Source: Ruminococcaceae bacterium UBA1236 (GTDB taxonomy: Bacteria > Bacillota > Clostridia > Oscillospirales > Acutalibacteraceae). From it: 7,919 bases of DNA. Position 1 is the first letter of the stretch; each line of letters begins with the position of its first letter. Shown one piece after another: positions 1 through 6,531 of the stretch. A model generated the notes under the pieces. It was not told where the DNA came from. It ran no database searches and worked only from the letters and a program-made list of their open reading frames with translations. The position numbers and the translations under genes are program-made. The DNA is taken from contig DBWO01000052.1 in NCBI GenBank assembly GCA_002309055.1, positions 30,111 to 38,029 of the forward strand, written 5' to 3'.

Positions 1-142
1 CTGCCGTGAGCTTCTCGCGGGCCCCTCAGCGGACCCTCACACTCCCGAAACCCGCACCCCCGAATACTATAAAAAACGCCCCTGCTCCGAGCTTTGCAGA
101 TGCGCGGCGGAGATCGCCGAAAAATATATCGGGAGAGACTGA
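1..142 (+). CDS. 3' end of a C_GCAxxG_C_C family-like protein (partial)
   Basis: An open frame enters from the left edge (codons from position 2) and ends at TGA 140-142, giving the last 46 residues. The tail begins C-R-E-L-L, then a Pro/Thr-rich stretch, then K-K-R-P-C followed by an amphipathic helix (A-A-E-I-A-E-K-Y) and the stop. A Cys-x-x-Leu-Leu segment, a variable spacer, then a lone Cys before an Ala/Glu helix matches the C-terminal half of the C_GCAxxG_C_C family of putative redox proteins, in which the last two named cysteines lie here. The diagnostic GCAxxG motif would be upstream and is not visible. Extra cysteines (residues 32 and 34 of the fragment) are present. The stop is 1 nt before the next start codon, so the two genes are probably co-transcribed. 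Family assignment from the tail alone is moderate. Confidence 0.55.
   Translation, partial: CRELLAGPSADPHTPETRTPEYYKKRPCSELCRCAAEIAEKYIGRD
131..137 (+). promoter_or_regulatory. Ribosome binding site that fixes the serine hydrolase start
   Basis: GGGAGAG lies 6 nt before ATG 144, inside the last codons of the upstream gene. It supports ATG 144 rather than the in-frame GTG at 6, whose 46-residue extension is Pro/Arg-rich and overlaps the credible reading frame of the upstream gene. Confidence 0.6.
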
Positions 143-143
143 G

Positions 144-1001
144 ATGAGCAGATATCTTGATGAAGTTGTTAAATTCGTAAAGGAAAAAGGCTATAACGTT
201 ATCCGCATATCCGAGGTGCTTCCCGGCGGCGAAACCGAAACGGCGGAAATTGTTTCCGCGAGCCGCTCGCAGGATATTTATTCCGGCGCGAAGGCATTCA
301 CCATGACGGCGATAGGTATGCTCTGTGATGACGGGCTTCTTTCGGTCGATGAAAAAATCACCGACATTTTTGCGGCTATCCTCCCCGGGGGCATTGACCC
401 GAGGTGGGAGAAAGCTACCGTTGAGCACGCTCTCCTTCATAAGGCGGGCCTGCCTCACGGATTTATGGATATTGACACCGCAAACACGATGGAATTCGGA
501 AAAGACCACCTGAAGACTCTTTTTTCCGTTCCCCTTGCTTACACGCCCGGCGAAGGGCGCATATATACGGACGCCGCTTATTACCTGCTCTCGCGCGTGG
601 TGACGGCAAAATCCGGCATGAAGCTGGATGATTTTCTCTGGCAGCGTCTTTTTGCCGATATGGGCTTTATGGAGGCGGCGTGGAGCAAATGCCCCATGGG
701 ATATCCCATCGGCGCGACAGGGCTGTTTGTGCACACCTCCGATATGGTGAAGCTTGCCGAGCTTTACAGGGATAAGGGTGTTTACGGCGGCAAAAGATTC
801 CTTTCTGAAGACTGGGTTAACACGGTTTACGAAAAAGAATACTGCTTCGAATGGGACACCACTCATACAATATTCTTCAAGGGCGGTATGGCCGGCCAGA
901 AGATAATGTTCAATGCCGTTAACGGCAGGGCGGTCGCGATGCAGAGCTACGGCGCGGACAGCGACGTTGTGCTGAGATTCACCGCCGATTTCAAAGACTG
1001 A
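144..1001 (+). CDS. Serine hydrolase, beta-lactamase (class C)/PBP4*-like family
   Basis: This 285-residue protein belongs to the serine beta-lactamase-like superfamily (PF00144 type), whose members act as penicillin-binding proteins, carboxypeptidases or esterases through an acylated serine. The SxxK motif is S47-G-A-K50, followed by a typical helix and the G-L-L-S-V-D-E-K-I segment. H99-K-A-G-L matches the usual LL-x-H-x-SGL loop. The second motif is Y141-T-D143, with Asp where Asn is usual in Y-x-N, followed by A-x-Y-x-L-L and a T-A-K-S-G turn. The third motif is probably K246-G-G, in place of KTG or HxG. There is no signal peptide or membrane segment, so the protein is predicted to be cytoplasmic, unlike wall-acting PBPs; it is also shorter than many family members. 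An intracellular esterase or amidase role is possible but the substrate is unknown. ATG 144 follows the upstream stop by 1 nt and has a GGGAGAG site. Family call is firm; function is not. Confidence 0.85.
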   Translation: MSRYLDEVVKFVKEKGYNVIRISEVLPGGETETAEIVSASRSQDIYSGAKAFTMTAIGMLCDDGLLSVDEKITDIFAAILPGGIDPRWEKATVEHALLHKAGLPHGFMDIDTANTMEFGKDHLKTLFSVPLAYTPGEGRIYTDAAYYLLSRVVTAKSGMKLDDFLWQRLFADMGFMEAAWSKCPMGYPIGATGLFVHTSDMVKLAELYRDKGVYGGKRFLSEDWVNTVYEKEYCFEWDTTHTIFFKGGMAGQKIMFNAVNGRAVAMQSYGADSDVVLRFTADFKD

Positions 1002-1011
1002 GGGAAGAGAA

Positions 1012-1443
1012 ATGTTTGAAGAAGATGTATATTCCGCTTTCAGGGCTTCGGCCTGTTTCAAAAAATACGTTGCCTACTGCGTTATCGGGTGCGCCGGATT
1101 CACCGTAATCGGTCTTGCTTTTGCCGCTTTCGGCATTCTCGGCACAGCGGGCGGCTCCGCGCTTTACGCGCTCCTGTTTATCCCGGCGGCGGTGTGCCTC
1201 GCGGTGCCCGTCGGCTTCATCATTTCCTCGCGCAGGAAACCTTATGTGTGCGCTAAGGGCACGGTTGCCGCGATAAACGGCGGCAGAGCGGAGATAAAGG
1301 CGGGGGAAATCACGCTCAGAAACGCGGTTTCATTCGAGAAATTTCTCAAAAACGCTTCTCTTGACAGTTATTCGCCGGGAGAAGAAGTAATAGTTATATC
1401 TTTTGCGAAAAACGACAGAAGGCCTATGTTTTACAAGGCGTAA
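1012..1443 (+). CDS. Small two-helix membrane protein of unknown function
   Basis: This 143-residue protein is not one I recognise. After a short N-terminal region (K17-K18) come two hydrophobic helices, about residues 20-43 (Gly/Ala/Phe-rich) and 50-71, with R74-R75-K76 immediately after the second. By the positive-inside rule both termini face the cytoplasm and the loop between the helices is very short (G-T-A-G-G-S). Residues 77-143 form a soluble domain with alternating strand-like segments (G-T-V-A-A-I-N-G-G-R-A-E-I, E-E-V-I-V-I-S-F), suggesting a small beta-rich domain, loosely reminiscent of the OB-fold tail of NfeD-like proteins, but I cannot support that homology. The start has AGGGAAGAG just upstream (1001-1009) and lies 10 nt after the serine hydrolase stop. 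It is followed 24 nt later by topB. It reads as a real gene because of its spacing, ribosome binding site and topology. Confidence 0.75.
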   Translation: MFEEDVYSAFRASACFKKYVAYCVIGCAGFTVIGLAFAAFGILGTAGGSALYALLFIPAAVCLAVPVGFIISSRRKPYVCAKGTVAAINGGRAEIKAGEITLRNAVSFEKFLKNASLDSYSPGEEVIVISFAKNDRRPMFYKA

Positions 1444-1451
1444 TCAACCAT

Positions 1452-1459
1452 AAAGGAGG
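1452..1459 (+). promoter_or_regulatory. Strong ribosome binding site for the GTG start of topB
   Basis: AAAGGAGG is a near-perfect anti-Shine-Dalgarno match 8 nt before GTG 1468. It decides the non-ATG start, after which the protein begins with the expected M-A-K-T-L-V-L-T-E-K-P-S of type IA topoisomerases. Confidence 0.85.
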
Positions 1460-1467
1460 CGAAGCAC

Positions 1468-3645
1468 GTGGCAAAAACTCTTGTATTAACAGAAAAACCG
1501 TCCGTTGCCAAGGATATTGCGCGCGTGCTTGGCTGCAAGAAAAACGGAAACGGCTGTATAATCGGCGACAGATACACTGTGACCTGGGCTCTCGGCCATC
1601 TTGTCACTCTCGCGGACCCCGAGATGTACAGCGATAAATACAAAAACTGGAAAATGGAAGACCTGCCCATGCTGCCCGAGAAATTCAGGCTTGTTGTAAT
1701 CGGGCAGACCTCAAAGCAGTTCAAGGCAGTGAGCGCGCTTCTTAACAGCAGCGAATACAACAAGGTTGTTATCGCCACGGATGCGGGGCGCGAGGGCGAG
1801 CTTGTTGCGCGCTGGATTATCGCGAAAGCCGGCTGCCGCAAGCCGATGGAGCGCCTGTGGATTTCCTCACAGACGGATAAGGCCATCAAAGAGGGGTTTG
1901 CGTCGCTTAAACCTTCATCACAGTATGACAGCCTGTATCGCAGCGCTCAGAGCAGGGCGCAGGCGGACTGGCTCGTCGGCCTCAATGTCACAAGGGCGCT
2001 TACCTGCAAGCACAACGCCCAGCTTTCCGCGGGCAGAGTGCAGACCCCGACCCTCGCCATGATAGTAAAGCGCGAGGAGGAGATACTGAAATTCAGGCCT
2101 AAGGATTATTTCACCGTCAAGGGCGACCTCGGAGCATTCACCGTGCTTTACAAGGACTCTCACAACCAGGCGAGGATGTTTGACGCCGCCGCTGCGCAGG
2201 CGGTTGCCGCGGATGTCAGAGGCAGGCAGGGCATACTCTCCGAAGTGAAAAAAACCTACAAATACAGTGCCCCTCCGGCGGCCTATGACCTTACCGAGCT
2301 TCAGAGAGACGCCAACAAAAAATACGGCTACTCCGCGAAGCAGACTCTCTCGTATATGCAGAGCCTTTACGAAACGCACAAGCTTCTCACATATCCGAGG
2401 ACGGATTCAAGATACATCACAAAGGATGTTGTGCCCACTCTGCCCGAAAGGCTCAAGGCAATTTCAATCGGGCCCTACAAAGAGTTTGCCGGCGCAATCC
2501 TCAGGCAGAAAAACATTCAGACAAAATACATCGTCAACGACGCGAAGGTGACGGACCATCACGCGATTATCCCCACAGAGCAGTATGTTGATTTAAACCG
2601 CCTTTCGAATGACGAGAGGCATATATACGACCTCGTCGTGCGCAGGTTTCTCGCCGTGCTTTCGGCCCCCTGTGAATACAACGAGGTGCAGGTCAGAGTG
2701 ACCGTAGGAAAATATAATTTCTTCGCCAAAGGGCAGAGTGTCATTTCACCCGGCTGGAAAGCCGTTTACGGCATATCCTCCGGCGATGATGATGACGAGC
2801 CCAATATGAGGGACCAGAGTCTGCCCGACCTTAAGCAGGGCGACAAGGTCACTTTCAAAGAGGTGCGCATTGTCAGCGGCAAAACATCGCCGCCGTCAAG
2901 ATATACCGAGGCGACGCTTCTTACCGCAATGGAAAACCCCGTAAGCCAGGTTGACGACAGCACTCTCAAAACGGCCCTTAAAAACGCCGGAGGCATAGGC
3001 ACCCCGGCTACGAGGGCGGATATCATAGAAAAACTGTTTGATTCGTTTTATGTTGAGCGAAGGGGCAATGAAATCCACCCCACCTCAAAGGGCAAACAGC
3101 TTATCTCAATCGTGCCGGAGGACCTTCGCTCCGCCGAGCTTACCGCCCGCTGGGAGCAACGTCTTTCACTCATCGCGGCAGGCAAGGAAAGCGACAGAGT
3201 GTTTATCGATGAAATGCGCAAATACGCCACATCCCTCGTCTCCGCCGTCAAAAAGAGCGAGGCGCAGTACAGGCACGATAACATCACCCGCGAAGTCTGC
3301 CCCGAGTGCGGCAAATATCTGCTCGAGGTAAACGGCAAAAAGGGCAAAATGCTTGTATGCCAGGACAGGGAGTGCGGCTACCGCAAGAGCCTGTCCGTTA
3401 TCACAAACGCGCGATGCCCGCAGTGCCACAAAAAGCTTGAAATGCGCGGCGAGGGCGACAGGAAGATGTTTTACTGCGCCTGCGGCTACCGCGAAAAGCT
3501 CAGTGATTTTGAAAAGCGCAAAGAGATGCACGGCGCCGGCAAACGCGACGTTGCAAACTATATGAAACAGCAGAGCAAGCAGCAGAAGGCGGGCAGCAAC
3601 GCCCTGGCCGACCAGCTTGCAAAATGGTTGGAGGATAACCAATGA
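1468..3645 (+). CDS. topB: DNA topoisomerase III (type IA)
   Basis: A 725-residue type IA topoisomerase, which cuts and passes single DNA strands through a 5'-phosphotyrosine link to relax negative supercoils and decatenate DNA. The N-terminal Toprim domain carries T-E9-K-P-S and the acidic metal site A-T-D105-A-G-R-E109-G-E111. S187-A-G-R-V-Q-T-P-T195 is the conserved helix of the gate domain. The catalytic tyrosine is Y309 in T-Y-P-R-T-D-S-R. G509-I-G-T-P-A-T-R516 is also conserved. Two C-terminal zinc ribbons follow: C611/C614 with C631/C636, and C650/C653 with C670/C672. The tail, about 675-725, is basic and Gln/Lys-rich. An acidic loop lies at D440-E444. Length and layout match Bacillota TopB (about 725 residues) and all key residues are intact. 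It starts at GTG 1468 after a strong ribosome binding site and its TGA overlaps the next ATG, implying translational coupling. Nothing marks it as belonging to a mobile element. Confidence 0.97.
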   Translation: MAKTLVLTEKPSVAKDIARVLGCKKNGNGCIIGDRYTVTWALGHLVTLADPEMYSDKYKNWKMEDLPMLPEKFRLVVIGQTSKQFKAVSALLNSSEYNKVVIATDAGREGELVARWIIAKAGCRKPMERLWISSQTDKAIKEGFASLKPSSQYDSLYRSAQSRAQADWLVGLNVTRALTCKHNAQLSAGRVQTPTLAMIVKREEEILKFRPKDYFTVKGDLGAFTVLYKDSHNQARMFDAAAAQAVAADVRGRQGILSEVKKTYKYSAPPAAYDLTELQRDANKKYGYSAKQTLSYMQSLYETHKLLTYPRTDSRYITKDVVPTLPERLKAISIGPYKEFAGAILRQKNIQTKYIVNDAKVTDHHAIIPTEQYVDLNRLSNDERHIYDLVVRRFLAVLSAPCEYNEVQVRVTVGKYNFFAKGQSVISPGWKAVYGISSGDDDDEPNMRDQSLPDLKQGDKVTFKEVRIVSGKTSPPSRYTEATLLTAMENPVSQVDDSTLKTALKNAGGIGTPATRADIIEKLFDSFYVERRGNEIHPTSKGKQLISIVPEDLRSAELTARWEQRLSLIAAGKESDRVFIDEMRKYATSLVSAVKKSEAQYRHDNITREVCPECGKYLLEVNGKKGKMLVCQDRECGYRKSLSVITNARCPQCHKKLEMRGEGDRKMFYCACGYREKLSDFEKRKEMHGAGKRDVANYMKQQSKQQKAGSNALADQLAKWLEDNQ

Positions 3646-5264
3646 AAAGGTTAATAAGCGCCGTTACAGCGGTGCTTCTGCTGATAAGTTTTTCGGCGTG
3701 CTCGGGTAAGGGCAGCGGAAAAGCCGTGAGCTATCCCGTTAAATCTTCACCCTCGACCCTTGACCCGCAATATGCCGATGAAACGGGAGCAAAACTGATT
3801 ATCAACAACATATTTGAAGGCCTCGTGCGCCTTGACGGCAAGGGCGAAATCATCCCCGGTATAGCGGAAAGCTGGGATGTTTCCGAAGATGGCCTGACCT
3901 ATACCTTCCACCTGCAAAACGGCACGGAGTGGTATTGTCCCTCTACGCTCAAGAAGGAATACGGCGACGAATTCTATGACAAATTCTCGTCCGAAAAGGT
4001 TATCGCGGCGGATTTTGTTTTTGCCTGCCGCCGCACCGTTGACCCTGCAACCGCCTCACCCCTCGCTCACCGCCTCGGCGTTATTATGAACGCATCGGAA
4101 ATCGCTGCGGGCAAAGCGGGTGTTGAGACACTGGGCGTTACCGCGCCGGATGACAACACGGTTGTTTTTCGGCTGAATCAGACGTGCCCCGATTTTCTCA
4201 AGCGCCTCACAGAGAGTGAATTCATGCCCTGCAACGAGGAATTTTTCAATCAAATGGGCGGCAGATACGGCCTTACCGTAAGGCATATAATCTGCAACGG
4301 CCCGTTCTACATAAGCTACTGGGACCCCGAGGCCTCGATGACAATCAAAGCAAACAGATATTACGCCGGCTCCCGTGCTGTTTTGCCCGTTTCCGTGAGT
4401 CTCTCATTCGGTAACGACAGCGAAACAACGCTCAGAAAGCTTGCCTCATCCTCGCTCTCCGCCGCGTTTGTCGGCCCTGAGGCGGTTTTGCCGGACAATG
4501 TAAATGTTGAAAAAACGATAATAAACACCGTTTACGGTTTTATGTTCAACTGCGCCGATGAATCGCTCAAAAACGCGAATATCCGCAGGGCGCTGTGCGG
4601 CTCAATTGACAGGAGCCTTTTCACCCTCTCGGGCGACAATATTTATGAGCAGCGCGGAGTTGTTCCCGAAAGCTGCGTTGTGGGTGACAATTCATACAGG
4701 CATAGAGTCGGCGAGCAGAGCCCCGCCGTGTCATACGACCCGGAGGTCGCTTTCAACCGCTGGAACAAGGGCCTTGAAAAGCTTGACACAAAGAATATTT
4801 CGCTTGAACTCATCTGCCCGGAGGAGTTTGACGGCGTTATCAAAAGCCAGCTTCAGGTGTGGCAAAAGCTCTTCGGCCTTTCTCTGACCGTAACCGTTAC
4901 CGATATGACGGCGGATGAAATTGCATCGGCGGTGAGAAAGGGGAATTATCAGGTTGCTTTCGGAGCAATCAAGGCGGAGCAGAATGACGCCGTGAGTTTC
5001 CTCACAAACCTTGCTGACGAAAATCCGTTTAACTACACATCATCGAAATACAGTGAAATACTCGCAGGTCTCGTGACCCTCACGGGCGAAGCGGACATTA
5101 TAAACAGCTGCTTCACCGCGGAAAAATATCTGCTTGACCAGGGCGTATGCTATCCCGTTTATGCCAAGGCGGCGAGACTCGCGGTGTCAAAGGACGCGGC
5201 CGGCATTGAGATGCCCGGTACGGAAGCAACCATTTCATTCATACAGGCAAGAAGATTTGACTGA
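3642..5264 (+). CDS. Lipoprotein solute-binding protein, oligopeptide/dipeptide ABC family
   Basis: A 540-residue protein of the SBP_bac_5 family, which captures peptides or related solutes outside the membrane and delivers them to an ABC permease. Residues 1-20 form a lipoprotein signal (K2-R3, hydrophobic core, lipobox F-S-A-C20), so it should be anchored on the outer face of the membrane. Family landmarks are S-T-L-D-P-Q near the N-terminus, N-N-I-F-E-G-L, A75-E-S-W-D-V-S-E-D-G-L-T-Y-T-F-H-L91, a V-I-A-A-D-F-V-F-A segment and N219-G-P-F-Y223. Between the strand after T-F-H-L and V-I-A-A-D there is a roughly 20-residue insertion rich in Lys, Glu and aromatics, where many members have only a short D-G loop. 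The ATG overlaps the topB stop (ATGA, 3642-3645) with GGAGG at 3630-3634. No permease or ATPase gene is in the window, so the transporter partner lies elsewhere or the protein is an orphan receptor. The ligand cannot be read from sequence. Confidence 0.92.
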   Translation: MKRLISAVTAVLLLISFSACSGKGSGKAVSYPVKSSPSTLDPQYADETGAKLIINNIFEGLVRLDGKGEIIPGIAESWDVSEDGLTYTFHLQNGTEWYCPSTLKKEYGDEFYDKFSSEKVIAADFVFACRRTVDPATASPLAHRLGVIMNASEIAAGKAGVETLGVTAPDDNTVVFRLNQTCPDFLKRLTESEFMPCNEEFFNQMGGRYGLTVRHIICNGPFYISYWDPEASMTIKANRYYAGSRAVLPVSVSLSFGNDSETTLRKLASSSLSAAFVGPEAVLPDNVNVEKTIINTVYGFMFNCADESLKNANIRRALCGSIDRSLFTLSGDNIYEQRGVVPESCVVGDNSYRHRVGEQSPAVSYDPEVAFNRWNKGLEKLDTKNISLELICPEEFDGVIKSQLQVWQKLFGLSLTVTVTDMTADEIASAVRKGNYQVAFGAIKAEQNDAVSFLTNLADENPFNYTSSKYSEILAGLVTLTGEADIINSCFTAEKYLLDQGVCYPVYAKAARLAVSKDAAGIEMPGTEATISFIQARRFD

Positions 5265-5276
5265 CGGAGGAGAAAG

Positions 5277-6512
5277 ATGAAAACAGGCACAAAATACGCG
5301 CTCGCAGGTGCTTCTGCGGGTATTGCGGCCGCCGCGGCGCCGCTTGCCTGCGGCATTTACCTCGGGAAAAAGCGGAGACCTCTTGAAGAGGACGATTTTC
5401 TGCGCATAAAAGACTCTGCTCTCGTGACCGAAAGCGGAAAAGCCGTTAATCTCCTCGGTGTTGACCTTGCTGCCACTCCATTCACCTGCACGAAAGACGG
5501 CGAGGATTTCGGCGAGGGAAAAGACCGTATTTTTGAGGAGCTCTCCGCGAGGTTCGGCAACTACGGCGCAAGGGAAATCTACGGAAAATATTATGAAAAT
5601 TACATAACCAAGGCCGACCTGAAGGCAATTAAAAAGCTCGGCATAAACTGCGTCAGAGTCCCGCTCTCTTCAAATCTTATTTTCAAAGAAGGCAAGCTCA
5701 AAAAGACGGACCCCGACCTTGACCGTGTTGACAGAATCATCGACGCGTGCAAAAAAGCGGGCATCTACACAATTCTTTCGCTTGACTCTGCGCCCGGTTT
5801 TGACGGCAGTGAGGACGGCTTTGAGTCCGACGGCAAAAAGGGATTCAAAACAAGAAACCGCGTTATCACAATGTGGAGCAAGATTGCCGCTTACTACAAG
5901 GACGAGCCCGCTGTGGCGGCCTATGATATTCTTGATTGCGGCGCTCTAGGCACCCGGTGCGTGGGCAATATCGAAAACTTCTGCATAAGGGCCGTGAAGG
6001 CAATCCGCAATGTCGGCGACAGTCACATCGCCCTCGTGCAGTTTGATAATATGAGCGATGAATTATCCGCGCGCACGCAGGGCCTGAATATCGCGGCAGG
6101 CGTGAGCAGGGGATACTGCACAATGCGCGAAATGCAGGACATCGCCGCCTCATCCGCTTCATTCACCGGAAAGGGTATACCCGTTATCATCTCAAATCTC
6201 AGGCCGTCAAGCTGCGCTACCGCTGTGTCCGTGCTCTACGAAAACGGCATAGGCGGCATATTTACGGGCTTCAAGGGCAGGGGAGAATATATTTTCCGCG
6301 GCAATCCGCCCGTAATCGACCTTAAACTTGACGACTACGACAGCATAAACGAAAAGCTCGCCGACGCGTGCGCGACAAAAACTTACATGCTCAATGAAGA
6401 GCTTCTCGGCGAGATAAAACAGGCGTCATGCGGAATTGTCTTTGACAAGAAGCTTCAAACGCCAATAAAAATACACTACTCACACGGCACTGCTTATTCG
6501 GCCGGTATCTGA
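5277..6512 (+). CDS. Membrane-anchored GH5-cellulase-like protein, probably catalytically inactive
   Basis: A 411-residue protein with a hydrophobic Ala/Gly-rich segment at about 8-30 followed by K31-K-R-R34, most likely an uncleaved anchor; the P-L-A-C25 stretch resembles a lipobox poorly because of the Pro. The rest resembles the (beta/alpha)8 barrel of glycoside hydrolase family 5: N-L-L-G-V-D near 58-63, G-I-N-C-V-R127-V-P (family G-x-N-x-x-R-x-P), an I-L-S-L-D-S-A-P-G174 strand, and M-W-S-K-I-A-A-Y-Y-K-D-E-P before A-Y-D-I-L. At the acid/base position the family has N-E-P, but here the residues are D220-C221-G222. At the nucleophile strand (P-V-I-I-x-E) the sequence is P302-V-I-I-S-N307. 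The usual His of D-x-H is D170. It therefore looks like a GH5 pseudoenzyme, perhaps a carbohydrate-binding or scaffold protein. It has GGAGGAG at 5266-5272, lies 12 nt after the binding-protein gene and 19 nt before the deacetylase. Fold call is fairly firm; inactivity is inferred by eye alignment. Confidence 0.75.
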   Translation: MKTGTKYALAGASAGIAAAAAPLACGIYLGKKRRPLEEDDFLRIKDSALVTESGKAVNLLGVDLAATPFTCTKDGEDFGEGKDRIFEELSARFGNYGAREIYGKYYENYITKADLKAIKKLGINCVRVPLSSNLIFKEGKLKKTDPDLDRVDRIIDACKKAGIYTILSLDSAPGFDGSEDGFESDGKKGFKTRNRVITMWSKIAAYYKDEPAVAAYDILDCGALGTRCVGNIENFCIRAVKAIRNVGDSHIALVQFDNMSDELSARTQGLNIAAGVSRGYCTMREMQDIAASSASFTGKGIPVIISNLRPSSCATAVSVLYENGIGGIFTGFKGRGEYIFRGNPPVIDLKLDDYDSINEKLADACATKTYMLNEELLGEIKQASCGIVFDKKLQTPIKIHYSHGTAYSAGI

Positions 6513-6531
6513 CAAAAAGGAAGTATTTGAA

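Noticed and set aside
6..143. Start of the serine hydrolase at GTG 6, adding 46 residues
   Set aside because: The extension is Pro/Arg-rich, lacks a ribosome binding site in the window and overlaps a better reading frame; ATG 144 has GGGAGAG upstream and fits the family.
3166..3642. 158-residue antisense frame opposite the 3' end of topB, hydrophobic in places
   Set aside because: It lies entirely opposite topB's zinc-ribbon region, and its Ala/Val/Leu richness is explained by the complement of topB codons.
1468..3645. topB as a marker of an integrative element
   Set aside because: No integrase, relaxase, conjugation gene, direct repeats or base-composition shift is visible; it looks like the housekeeping-type gene.
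5322..5345. GC-rich palindromic stretch near the start of the GH5-like gene
   Set aside because: It is the run of Ala codons in the hydrophobic segment, not a separate site.
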